Origin: Asparagopsis taxiformis
Taxonomy: Eukaryota; Rhodophyta; Florideophyceae; Bonnemaisoniales; Bonnemaisoniaceae
Direction of reading: 5' to 3'
NCBI GenBank assembly: GCA_030407315.1
Contig: JALQPE010000476.1
Coordinates: 62,001-126,000, forward strand
Length of the DNA: 64,000 bases
In this document: positions 51,885-61,554 of the stretch, in pieces
Layout: each line of letters opens with the position of its first letter
Numbering within the stretch: position 1 is the stretch's first letter
Notes under the pieces: generated by a model
The model's input: the letters and a program-made list of their open reading frames with translations, nothing else
The model's database searches: none
What the model was told of the DNA's origin: nothing
Position numbers and translations under genes: made by a program

Positions 51885-54134
51885 ATGGTCACTACGCGTA
51901 GCACCGATACCCACACTCCGCGGCCCGCCGGCTCTGCTGGAGGTGGAGCGAGGAACCCTTCACAGGGCGCTCCTTCCCTCGTCGGGGCCGGTGCGCCGCC
52001 AGCGACGGAAGCGTCCGTCGCTCCCGCCCCATCCGTTAGGGCGGGTCAAGCCGTTGCTTCGCAGGCCGTCGCCTCGTCGTCTCGCCCGATGGCTCCGTCT
52101 CGCCTGGTGGCTCCCGTGACGCCTGCCGAGGCTGCTAGAGCCGATGCCCCACGTGATGATGACGCAACGGCGTCCGACTCGGGGAATTCGTCACCCATCA
52201 TTCCGGATGTCGCGGCCCCGTCGATGGGTGTAGCCGCGATGGCAGCGGCCGCTTGTTCGCGTCGTGCTGTGGCGGCGGCCCGCACGGGCGTGTCTCGTCG
52301 TGACGGCTCGCCTCGTTCCCCTCGCCAGGATCCCTCGCCGGAGAGTGGTGACCCCGCTGGGACAGTCGGCACCGCCTCACGTGGCGGTGTGGCGCTCAAC
52401 GTAGGCGTCCTGACCCACGCGTGGGCTTCGTTGCCTCGCGTGGCTATCACGGATGACGATCTCGCCACGTTGGCAAAAGATCGTCTAGACGCCCGCGCGG
52501 TTGTCGACTACATGCGTTCCGCCGAAGATACGTGGGGGCGGGCAGCCGGGCGTCGTTTCGCCAACGGGCCACCGGGATCGGAACGTTACCAGATCCCGGC
52601 GTCGATACGTTGCGACCGCTCGTGGTTGCGTGACGTCAACGACGCGATCTACGTCGATCGTATGGACGCCTTCCTGTGGAAGGGTACGCCCGAGGAACCG
52701 CCGTTCATCTCGGTGGCGTCCGTATTCGTATGTCCGCGGACACTTTCCGAAAGGCAACGTGCCGAATGGAAGACTGCTCTTTCGTTGAGCGTCATCTCCA
52801 AAAGCGTCGTGTCGTACGACGACCATTTCGCGCTCCGTCACGTGAACGCGGACGATTACCGCGTGTCGCACGCGTCGGCTCCGTGGGTCGTCCCGAGCGA
52901 GCTCTACTTCCCGCCGTTGCCGGAAGTAGTAGAGGAGTTTCCGTACCCCCGTGGGTCGTCCACGTTGCTACCACGCGTGGTGCACTACTTTACCGATGCC
53001 GTGAAGGACGCGCCTGCCCCCGTGAAGGAACGTTTCCTCATGGCCGTGGATATCGAACACGCAGCGATGCTCGCATGCTCGCTGTTCGTGGAACGTCGTG
53101 TGTTCGGGCGCGCGTGCCTGCTGCCGGAGTCCACGTTGGACTTCCTGACCGACTACGAGATGCTTCGTGCAATCCCGGTGGACGGTTCCGACACGTTAGT
53201 CTCCGTTACCAGCGCGTTAGCTGAGGCTCGCGGCGCCCTTGCGTTGGGGCCGGAGTATCGGGTTATACGCCCCGATTACGCAAGCGGCGATAACCAGGAG
53301 TTCGTCTCCGTGCGCAGCGATGGGGCTTACGTGCCGCGGGTTGCTTCCCGTTCCGAACGCCGTCGTGGCAATCGTACTGGTTATTTCGGCGGCCTCGGGG
53401 GCAACGAGCGCCCCCGCGGGTCGCGTTCTGGCCGTCGTGGCCATCAAAACGAAGCGCCGCGTGCGCCGGATCCTCGAGAGATCGTGCCACGCGAGGCTAC
53501 GGGAGGGGGCAACGTTGCCCGCGTCGGTCGTCCGGATGTGGCCACGCCGGCCGAGCGCGCGCCACAGTTCGTGAGCCTGGACGACCGCGTCTCCGATGAG
53601 GATGCCCGTCGGCTTCTCGGCACGTCGATGGCCGCTCCGCCTCGTGCGGACGGCTGGGTTATTCGTTCCCTTATCACGTCCGTGGCTCGCGCTGCCGAAG
53701 AGTTCAAGGCCCAGACGTTGGACCTGACTGCCCGCTTGGCAACGGAGCGCGCGATTTCGGAACGTCTCGCCGCGGCGACTCGTGGTTACGCGCCGCCCGT
53801 TGGCGTTCGTAATGAACCTTACGGTTATGCGAGTGGCGGCGGCTTCGGGGACCCCGTCGGGTATGGTCACGCAGCGGCGTACCTGCCACGCGACCCCGCT
53901 TCGGCGCGCCCTTCGGATACGCGCAGTCACGGGACTGCGGATCCTTACGCTAGGGATCCCGCGTCGCGTCGCGTCGCGAGCGAGCCCCCGTGGTCACGCA
54001 GACCGTCGATCCGTACGCGCCGGGCTTCGTTCAGCCCAGTCGCAGCCGCAGCCACGATAGCCGCGGCGAAGGCCCTGGTCCGTATGACCCTGCGGGCAAG
54101 CGTTCGCGTCGCTACTAGATCGTTCCTAGGTTAG
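51885..54134 (+). CDS. 749-aa protein of unknown family, Gag-like layout
   Basis: ATG 51885 (MVTTRSTDTHTPRPAG) to TAG 54132-54134; an upstream extension of the frame to 51555 would add a hydrophobic stretch but starts before the TATA-like box, so I prefer the internal ATG. Residues 1-165 are Ala/Pro/Ser-rich and disordered. Residues ~180-480 look globular (VVDYMRSAEDTWGRAAGRRF, SIRCDRSWLRDVNDAIYVD). An Arg/Gly-rich basic part follows (~485-560), then a coil (LDLTARLATERAISERLAA, ~605-625) and a disordered tail rich in Gly, Tyr, Arg and Ser. No family recognised. Neighbouring Gag-like ORF and shared CpG-rich composition suggest a mobile-element origin. Confidence 0.55.
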   Translation: MVTTRSTDTHTPRPAGSAGGGARNPSQGAPSLVGAGAPPATEASVAPAPSVRAGQAVASQAVASSSRPMAPSRLVAPVTPAEAARADAPRDDDATASDSGNSSPIIPDVAAPSMGVAAMAAAACSRRAVAAARTGVSRRDGSPRSPRQDPSPESGDPAGTVGTASRGGVALNVGVLTHAWASLPRVAITDDDLATLAKDRLDARAVVDYMRSAEDTWGRAAGRRFANGPPGSERYQIPASIRCDRSWLRDVNDAIYVDRMDAFLWKGTPEEPPFISVASVFVCPRTLSERQRAEWKTALSLSVISKSVVSYDDHFALRHVNADDYRVSHASAPWVVPSELYFPPLPEVVEEFPYPRGSSTLLPRVVHYFTDAVKDAPAPVKERFLMAVDIEHAAMLACSLFVERRVFGRACLLPESTLDFLTDYEMLRAIPVDGSDTLVSVTSALAEARGALALGPEYRVIRPDYASGDNQEFVSVRSDGAYVPRVASRSERRRGNRTGYFGGLGGNERPRGSRSGRRGHQNEAPRAPDPREIVPREATGGGNVARVGRPDVATPAERAPQFVSLDDRVSDEDARRLLGTSMAAPPRADGWVIRSLITSVARAAEEFKAQTLDLTARLATERAISERLAAATRGYAPPVGVRNEPYGYASGGGFGDPVGYGHAAAYLPRDPASARPSDTRSHGTADPYARDPASRRVASEPPWSRRPSIRTRRASFSPVAAAATIAAAKALVRMTLRASVRVATRSFLG

Positions 54135-54250
54135 TACGTAGGCCTCGTAGGCCTTAGCATCGAGCTGCTTCGTAAACTTCGTCTTGTTTTCTGCGTAACC
54201 GCACGGCTCCGTTGAGCTTCGTAATTCGTACTGGCAGGTCGTCTGCGTCG

Positions 54251-54291
54251 GGGGAGGGGTGAGCGTTAAGCCCCTCCCCACAATTTTTTTT
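54251..54291 (+). terminator. Strong GC hairpin followed by a T-run
   Basis: GGGGAGGGG (54251-54259) pairs with CCCCTCCCC (54271-54279) around an 11-nt loop, followed by eight T at 54284-54291. It lies ~120 bp after the stop of the 749-aa ORF. The shape is that of a factor-independent terminator, unusual for RNA polymerase II; it may serve RNA polymerase III or RNA stability. Confidence 0.4.
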
Positions 54292-54426
54292 GTTGTGGCG
54301 TCTACCCCGTTGGGTGTCGCAGAGCTTTCGCAGCTCGTCCTTCGCGTTCGCGACGGCGAGTGCCCGTTGGCAGGTTCGCAAAATTCGTGGTTATTCGACA
54401 ACGTCTGTGTTCTCGGAAATGGACGC

Positions 54427-54620
54427 GGACGTCCACAACCTCTAGTACACCTAGTATTACTAGGCGGACGTCCATGTTCTCCAGTATTTTTGGATGTCCG
54501 CCTAGAACCGGACGTCCATGCGGTCTAGTACGTCTAGTATTACTAGGGCGACATTCATTGTTTCTAGTACCACGGATGTCCCCCTCGGGATGGACTTCCG
54601 CCATGTCTATGTCCACCTAG
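54427..54620. repeat. Short palindrome-rich tandem repeats (GGACGTCCA; CTAGTA-T-TACTAG)
   Basis: GGACGTCCA occurs at 54427, 54466 and 54510. CTAGTATTACTAG, an inverted repeat around a central T, occurs twice about 79 bp apart (54451 and 54533 regions) in the context TCTAGTAC-N2-CTAGTATTACTAGG. The same GGACGTCCA core reappears in every unit of the satellite at 56-58 kb. Confidence 0.7.
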
Positions 54621-54759
54621 GACGGGCGCCGGTTCAGAAATTCAAAAATTTCGACCCCAGAAATTTCTGCCGCCGTGCTCGACATGGATGTCCGCATCCA
54701 TCACGGCGACCACTCTATTTTTCCTTGTCGGTCGACTCCAATTTCGTCTTTAATTTTTT

Positions 54760-55720
54760 CATCCTCTCGCTCACACCCCTTCCTGTTGGTGCTCACCTCC
54801 CCCGTACTGTACCTCAAACACCCCCAATACCACTCTAGCACGCATTTTCAGATACCTATCCCCGCTTCCACGGTGCACACCTCCATTCCATACCTACTTT
54901 TCTGCTCTACCGTACAGATTTCGTATAACCAGTCCTCATACTACCTCAGAATAGGGCAAAACACCCCCTATCTCCTCGACCATGCTCTCCCCCATCACCT
55001 TTGAAACGTATTGTTCTTCAGTACCCTCTCTCCTCTACCCTCAACCCCTCTCCTTCGCCCTCTACACAAACTTCCCCTGCAGCTTACTCTTCCAAAACCT
55101 CTCACTCCCCATCCCGTACCCGACCTGCTCCACCCCTCCCTCCCTCAGCTGCTCCATGCCCCCACGCCATCCGCATCTTCGATACCGTATACACCACCAC
55201 CACCGGCCCACGCTCCCGCACTGCGGGGTGGCTCCCCCGCCGTATCCCCAGAAACCTCCCCGCTCTGAAACACATATCAACCCCCCACTTCGCACCCTTC
55301 CTCCCACTCCCCTCCCTCCCCAAATACAATAACCCCCTTCTTCTCCATCACATCCCCACTCACCACAGCCAGAACAGACGCCACCCCCTCCCCTTCTTTC
55401 TCCTCACTTTCCTAAAAACCCCTCCTCTCGGCGCCTTCAACCGCACCCTCCTACGGTCCCACCTAAACACCTCCTCCGCCCTCACTACCCCAACACCCCG
55501 CAGCGTCTCCCCAATCCCCATAATATGCTTGTCGGCACTCCTCTCCGAATCACAATCCATTCTAAACCCGCACTCCGTACATTTCCACCTCCCCCTGTAC
55601 CATCCCAAGATTCCATCCCCCCACAGAACACATCCTCATACCACAGAAGAATTTTCTTCCTCTCATACCTCATCCATAAAACCTCCATCAGCTCCATGTA
55701 AATTTCGATGAAAATATTTT
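54760..55720. repeat. Pyrimidine-rich low-complexity tract (C/T on plus strand)
   Basis: Nearly 1 kb with long C and CT/CA runs. ORFs on both strands are open because stops are rare in such sequence; they start from non-ATG codons and are Pro/Ser/His-rich (+) or Arg/Gly-rich (-). I see no coding evidence. Confidence 0.6.
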
Positions 55721-55994
55721 CTCTACTATGCAATCTCAAACATGTATGAGCCTATGCCTTTCCGCTTTGTCAACCCTGAATATTGGTACTCATGTATTCA
55801 TAAAATAGGGCCACCCACATCCCTATCCCGTTCTGCAAGCTTTACAAACCACTAGACGCATACTCCACAACTATACAACAAACACTACTCGCTATTTCAG
55901 ACGACGCGGTACACAAGTAGCGTAGTGTCAACCTTCCGTGACGCCTTCCCTGATGCGTACAAGTGGGAAACACGTCTAGACGTATATCACAAGT
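55721..55994. other. Non-coding spacer
   Basis: Nothing recognised before the satellite begins. Confidence 0.4.
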
Positions 55995-57975
55995 GAGCGC
56001 GGGAATTTTCGGCACAGGAGATGCTGGGCCACAAAATTGATTTTTCGGAAATTTTAGAATTTCTGGGCTGGCCAGCAATGCAATCGAGCTGGACATCCAC
56101 CGGACGTCCATTTCAGGTTGGTCGCGAGAGGGTGGGGCGGGACCATGATGAAACAAGGACCAAGACCTTTCCCTGACGTGTTGAGCCTGAAATCGACCCT
56201 TCGTGAGACGCGATTTTGGCTTACAGTTGGTGCTAATAGAAGCCAGTGATAGCCCCGATCGGGGCGGCAGCCGGCTCCGGCTTACAGTTGGTGCTTACAG
56301 ACGCCAGTGATAGCCCCCGATCGGGGCCGGCGGTCGGTTCCTGGGGCCGTTGTGGCCAAATTAGACACCCTGATTTGAATTAAAATTTGGGCTATTCTCA
56401 AAAACATGCACATGTGAACATGTTTTTGAGATGGGGGTGTGCCGTACGGCACAATCGACCGCCCAAATCGTTGATTTTTGCAAGATTTTTTGTGCCCGAA
56501 ATTTTAGAATTTCTGGGCTGGCCAGCAGTGCATCTGAGCTGGACATCCACCGGACGTCCATTTCAGGTTGGTCGTGTGCTGCCTACATCCACGCATTGCA
56601 GAAACTAAGCCAGCGGGTTCACTACTAATACAAAGTACACGGAATATGAGTAACGTGATAGGTGAGTAGTGTTTGTGTTGAGGGAGTAAGGCGGGACCAT
56701 GATGAAACAGGGAAAAAGATGTCACCCAAGCATAACTTAGGCTTCAAGCCTGGAATCGAACCTTCGTAAGACGCGATTTTGGCTTACAGTTAGTGCTTAC
56801 AGAAGCCAGTGATGGCCCCGCTCGGGGCGGCGGCCGGTTCCTGGGGCCGTTGTGGCCAAATTAGACGCCCTGATTTGAATTAAAATTTGGGCTATTCTCA
56901 AAAACATGCACATGTGAACATGTTTTTGAGATGGGGGTGTGCCGTACGGCACAATCGACCCGCTGAAATCGTTGATTTTTTACAATTTTTTTGTGCCCGA
57001 AATTTTAGAATTTCTGGGCTGGCCAGCAGTGCAATCGAGCTGGACATCCACCGGACGTCCATTTCAGGTTGGTCGTGAGAGAGTGAGGCGGGACCATGAT
57101 GGAACAAGGACCAAGACCTGTCCCTGGCGTATTGAGCCTGAAATTGACCCTTCGTGAGACGCGATTTTGGCTTACAGTTAGTGCTTACAGAAGCCAGTGA
57201 TGGCCCCACTCGGGGCGGCGGCCGGTTCCTGGGGCCGTTGTGGCCAAATTAGACACCTTGATTTGAATTAAAATTTGGGCTATTCTCAAAAACATGCACA
57301 TGTGAACATGTTTTTGAGATGGGGGTGTGCCGTACGGCACAATCCACCCGCTGAAATCGATGTTTTTTGCAATATTTTTTTGTGCCCGAAATTGTAGAAT
57401 TTCTGGGCTGGCCAGCAATGCATCTGAGCTGGACATCCACCGGACGTCCATTTCAGGTTGGTCGTGTGCTGCCTACATCCACGCATTGCAGAAACTAAGC
57501 CAGCGGGTTCACTACTAATACAAAGTACACGGAATATGAGTAACGTGATAGGTGAGTAGTGTTTGTGTTGAGGGAGTAAGGCGGGACCATGATGAAACAG
57601 GGAAAAAGATGTCACCCAAGCATAACTTAGGCTTCAAGCCTGGAATCGAACCTTCGTAAGACGCGATTTTGGCTTACAGTTAGTGCTTACAGAAGCCAGT
57701 GATGGCCCCGCTCGGGGCGGCGGCCGGTTCCTGGGGCCGTTGTGGCCAAATTAGACACCCTGATTTGAATTAAAATTTGGGCTATTCTCAAAAACATGCA
57801 CATGTGAACATGTTTTTGAGATGGGGGTGTGCCGTACGGCACAATCGACCGCCCAAATCGATGTTTTTTGCAATATTTTTTTCTGCCCTGAATTGTAGAG
57901 TTTCTGGGCTGGCCAGCAATGCATCTGAGCTGGACATCCACCGGACGTCCATTTCAGGTTGATCGTGTATCGTGC
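55995..57975. repeat. Higher-order tandem satellite, alternating 500- and 388-bp units
   Basis: Unit starts (GTGGCCAAATTAGAC) at 56352, 56852, 57240 and 57742, giving spacings 500, 388 and 502, i.e. a long-short dimer of ~890 bp; an earlier partial unit starts at ~55995. Long units carry an extra block from GTGCTGCCTACATCC to GGCTTCAAGCCTGGAATCG. Each unit holds a hairpin (12-bp arms CTCAAAAACATG, at 56397, 56897, 57285, 57787), directly followed by the perfect 14-bp palindrome GTGCCGTACGGCAC, and later CCACCGGACGTCCATTTC. Short ORFs repeated in each unit are by-products of the repetition. Confidence 0.9.
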
Positions 57976-58235
57976 ACGTCCACCCATTACCGGAAGCAAG
58001 TAGGCGATGAAGCACGTACAAACCCAATTGTTCTGCTATTTCTACCATAGACCATCGAGTCTAGAGATGTGAGGGAATCGTCCTGGAAATCATGCTCCAA
58101 CCCACGAGGGAATGGACAATCTAGTTTGAAAGCATGGAACGGAAGTACATTATACTAGGTTCATAGATTGGAAGTGATAAAGGAGATGATTATATTCTCG
58201 ATAATTGTTTACCAAAGTAGTAGTTGTTAAGCTAT
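57976..58235. other. Non-coding spacer after the satellite
   Basis: The last satellite unit diverges near 57965. No gene or signal recognised up to the convergent stop at 58236. Confidence 0.4.
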
Positions 58236-61160
58236 CTAGCCGTCGGAAAATTCTTCTTCCTCTTCGTCCTCACTATATTCAGGATCTCCCGGCAGAATAG
58301 GCGTTATCGGCAACTGTGGAGTTGAATAGCTCAAGATGAATTTTTGACCCGGTGTGAGGGTTCTCTTCTTGGGAGCTTCTGTCGTCTTCATCCGCATGAT
58401 TCCGAGTTGCCCTGTCTTCGGCCTACGATCTTTCTTGACCGGGATGGGAACAACTGTCTTGTGGCGAACATTGACAGGTGCCGGTTGACTTTGCCTGGCA
58501 GACCGGCGCGGAGCATTGGCGATTACTTCTTCTTCGAATCCCAACCGCCTGATGAAACCAAACGAAACATTGTCGGGAATCGGATACGACGCATTCCTGA
58601 AATACGTGTGATACCTCGTTGTCGTGTGTGACACAACTCTGTCGACATGCCCTGCCCCGGCATGTTGTACATGGCCGTGACCGATGAAGACTGAACGTGG
58701 CGGAACGATTACCTTCTTCAGCTTCATCGTCTTGGCGTACATATCTAATTCCAGCGCTTTGGAAAAGACGTACTTGTGGGACCCTGGACACACCCAGATA
58801 GGGAATGGGTCATCTCCGTTGGCAATAACAAAGTAACCCGGAAGTTGATCTTTGCGGTCGCGAGGAGGAACAGGGAAATCATTGTGTGGGACCTGCCGAG
58901 GACACCCCTTTCCCGTTATCAAAAACCGTCCCCCAGATGCCGGCATGACAAGTTTTTCTCCCGGTAAACCGCACTCCTCCAGCCCTATCAGCCGGACAAG
59001 GATTCCCAACCACACATCCAGCAGGGCTCGCCGCGTCACAAACTTGAACCGGTCGATATGCGTCTCATCGTTCTCGGCATAGTCAACCAGGCAGTGGCGC
59101 GTAGACGTGAAGCGAGCCCTCCCCTCATTCCGGTTCTTCTCATCTGTTTCATCGTCCCCAGTATTGACAATGGGACTCCACAGCTGCCGGTTCCCAGGGT
59201 CCTTGTGCACCTCCTCCCCCTCCCACGTTCCCAAAAAGTACCGAAACAATTCCTGGTTAGGAATTTCTTCCATGAGACCCAAGTCAAATGGGAACTTGTC
59301 CGACGCATCGAGGTAGCTTACATCCGCGAAATTGTGCATCACCGTATACCCTCGCTCGTTGATTTCCGTTCGGCAATTGTGGAAGTACGCCATACCAGTG
59401 CCGGCCTCATACGAATCCTTCCAGCTTGTAGACATTCGCGCAACCTGGGCGAAGTCCAGCCTCGAGGGTAGAAACGTCGATGTAGGCTCACACATCGCCT
59501 TGGCAGCCATCTTCCACGCTGCGAAAAACATCGGATAGATGGTGTCGATCTCGAAAACAAGATGACGAGCCCGATGTTGTTCCGGAATATGCAGCCCCTC
59601 AAACACAGGGTCCATCGCCACTTGTTTCAAATACCTCACCTCTCTGCCCTCCTCATCGATTTCCACACTCTCCAATAACAACCTGAGCTCAATCGGGGGC
59701 AGACAGCCAACCCTCACCGATGCGATGACGTCCGCGGGACGCTGCGCCAGATGATGCCCTTCAGCTCGGTCTTTGACTTCGAAATCGTCGGGAAGAGATG
59801 GCATCCGGTCGTCGAACAGGAGGTCGTGTTCAGAAGGAGAGTCACGAACGATGTAACCGTCTTCATCGACTTCCACTCCTTCCGGAACAGTGAATGTAAT
59901 TGTCACTTCGCGGACCCCCTTGCTTTCGACTTGGCCCACGTCTGCACCCTGTTTGTCTTCCTCGTCCGAAGCGGTATGGACAGATTCTTGGTTGGAGGGA
60001 GTCGCACCAGCACGTTGGTTATCTTGGGGGACAATCTCAACGGCAGAATCGGGGGAACGGGCGGAGTCTTCGTCAACCTCATCACCGGAAGCAGTGGCTT
60101 GTTGTTGATCGGTGGGTTTATCAACAACGGCCTGCTCTTCTTCCCCGGCGGATTGTTGTACCACAACCGGCTCTTCTTCCTCGAGGCGTGTGCTCCCCGT
60201 CGAGCGAAGTCGCTGTGAACGGCGGCGGATGCCATGCGAAGCAGGCTCATGTTCGACATTCCGCTGCTTCTTGTGAGTGAGTCTCACATTGGCAGCAGAA
60301 GGGCGGCGTTTGCGTCGAGCCTTAGTCTTCTTCTTCAATGTCGGATTGAAAAACTCTTTCAAGTTCGTTTCCAAATCCTGTAAACGCGTGGTTCTCCGTC
60401 GCATTCGAACCTCACTGCTCCGGTCGTCCCCTCTATACATTGCAATGGCATTGGTGAGATGCCATTGCAACTCCTTCGGCTGCTTAACCGACCCAATTGC
60501 CATCTCTGTGCTCAGAAATGACTTGCGCATAATACTCTTTGGGCGCCCATACGCAGCGTACAGAGAATTTGCTATTGCAGTCACGCGACGGACGTATGTA
60601 TAGAAGTCGTTCACGTCAAAGCGTCCATCCGGACGTCCACCATGAGCAGGGTTCAAGTACTCCGAAAGACCACGCAAGACGAAGACAAAGTTTTCTTCCA
60701 GCAACTCGCGCACTATCTTGTGGTCCAGGTGCGTTATCCCAATCTCGTTGCGGCGCTCGGAATTGTTCAGCTCACGCAACACTTCGTCGAGAACAGGATG
60801 CTTCAGCGTTGCTATAGCCAAACGCGTCCACCGCCGGGCCGTGTTCGTTGAATTCATCATCCCCATGAACTGCGCCTCGAACAATGTTCGGATGACATCA
60901 GACTCACGCAAGTCGCCAGCGTTTTCCACGTTATTTGCAACAGCAATCGTACGGATGAACTGCTGGATGGACGACAAGATTCGAACCAGGGAGCGCTCCG
61001 TCAGTTGCGTCCCAGTCGTATGGTTCGACTCTGCACTCTTGTGGATGATCTCATGAGGCTGGAGATCACTGTCGTCCTTGCGGCGAAGGTAGTACACATC
61101 CAGAGGCTGAGTAACCCAGCGCAAGCGGTTTGCCTCCTGTGGCAGCTTGGTTCTGTGCAT
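58236..61160 (-). CDS. Large nuclear-type protein with HxD...H dioxygenase-like C-terminal domain
   Basis: 974 aa from the first ATG (61158-61160); a GTG 11 codons earlier is the only other option, and a stop lies 20 codons above the ATG. Residues 1-270 look helical and globular (VRELLEENFVFVLRGLSEYL). Basic clusters KKKTKARRKRRP (~280) and GIRRRSQRLR could be nuclear localisation signals. An acidic Gln/Glu/Asp-rich linker spans ~315-440. The C-terminal domain has QVPHNDFPVPP (~760), YFVIANGDDPFPIWVCPGSHK, then FIGHGHVQHAGAG (~832) and TTRYHTYFRN, fitting the HxD...H...R iron/2-oxoglutarate site of PhyH-like dioxygenases. It ends in an acidic DEEEEEEFSDG-like tail. Substrate unknown. The N-terminus abuts palindromic repeats, so the original start may have been lost. 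Confidence 0.7.
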   Translation of the reverse strand: MHRTKLPQEANRLRWVTQPLDVYYLRRKDDSDLQPHEIIHKSAESNHTTGTQLTERSLVRILSSIQQFIRTIAVANNVENAGDLRESDVIRTLFEAQFMGMMNSTNTARRWTRLAIATLKHPVLDEVLRELNNSERRNEIGITHLDHKIVRELLEENFVFVLRGLSEYLNPAHGGRPDGRFDVNDFYTYVRRVTAIANSLYAAYGRPKSIMRKSFLSTEMAIGSVKQPKELQWHLTNAIAMYRGDDRSSEVRMRRRTTRLQDLETNLKEFFNPTLKKKTKARRKRRPSAANVRLTHKKQRNVEHEPASHGIRRRSQRLRSTGSTRLEEEEPVVVQQSAGEEEQAVVDKPTDQQQATASGDEVDEDSARSPDSAVEIVPQDNQRAGATPSNQESVHTASDEEDKQGADVGQVESKGVREVTITFTVPEGVEVDEDGYIVRDSPSEHDLLFDDRMPSLPDDFEVKDRAEGHHLAQRPADVIASVRVGCLPPIELRLLLESVEIDEEGREVRYLKQVAMDPVFEGLHIPEQHRARHLVFEIDTIYPMFFAAWKMAAKAMCEPTSTFLPSRLDFAQVARMSTSWKDSYEAGTGMAYFHNCRTEINERGYTVMHNFADVSYLDASDKFPFDLGLMEEIPNQELFRYFLGTWEGEEVHKDPGNRQLWSPIVNTGDDETDEKNRNEGRARFTSTRHCLVDYAENDETHIDRFKFVTRRALLDVWLGILVRLIGLEECGLPGEKLVMPASGGRFLITGKGCPRQVPHNDFPVPPRDRKDQLPGYFVIANGDDPFPIWVCPGSHKYVFSKALELDMYAKTMKLKKVIVPPRSVFIGHGHVQHAGAGHVDRVVSHTTTRYHTYFRNASYPIPDNVSFGFIRRLGFEEEVIANAPRRSARQSQPAPVNVRHKTVVPIPVKKDRRPKTGQLGIMRMKTTEAPKKRTLTPGQKFILSYSTPQLPITPILPGDPEYSEDEEEEEFSDG

Positions 61161-61233
61161 ACGGGTGAGGCGCGTGAAGTCATCCGCAATCACTACGGTG
61201 TTGAAAAGGGGGCCTCAGACAGTACTGCGAGAC

Positions 61234-61268
61234 AGTGATTTTTACTGTCTGAGACAGTAAAAATCACT
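61234..61268. repeat. Perfect 35-bp palindrome
   Basis: Arms AGTGATTTTTACTGTCT and AGACAGTAAAAATCACT (17 bp each) around a single G. It lies ~75 bp upstream of the first ATG of the dioxygenase-like gene and is built from the same ACAGT/ACTGT words as the minisatellite to its right. Confidence 0.9.
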
Positions 61269-61554
61269 ATGCGGCAAATGAAAATTAATGCCACACTTGG
61301 AGACAGTGATTTGCACTGTCTGGCAGACAGTACGGAACACTGTCTGCAGACAGTAAAAAACACTGTCTCACAGTACTGTCTGAGGCAGTGAATGGAGACA
61401 GTAAAAATTAATGATTTATTCAATAGTTGGATATGATGTAATTTACTGTACTGGGCAGTGTTGGCGGATAGTGTTTTGTATTGGCCAAGGCAACATGGCC
61501 GGATAGTGAAATACGCTGCCTGGGACAATAGATGGAACCAACACGGTGCACTGT
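61269..61554. repeat. Degenerate ACAGT/ACTGT-rich region
   Basis: Repeated GAGACAGT and ACTGTCT words in both orientations, grading into the regular 35-bp array. No gene. Confidence 0.6.

Noticed and set aside
54675..55711. Pro/Ser/His-rich ORFs in the pyrimidine tract
   Set aside because: Low stop density in C/T-rich DNA; starts are non-ATG; nothing recognisable.
56387..58048. Repeated short ORFs in the satellite
   Set aside because: They recur because the DNA recurs; units differ in frame and no start or domain is conserved.
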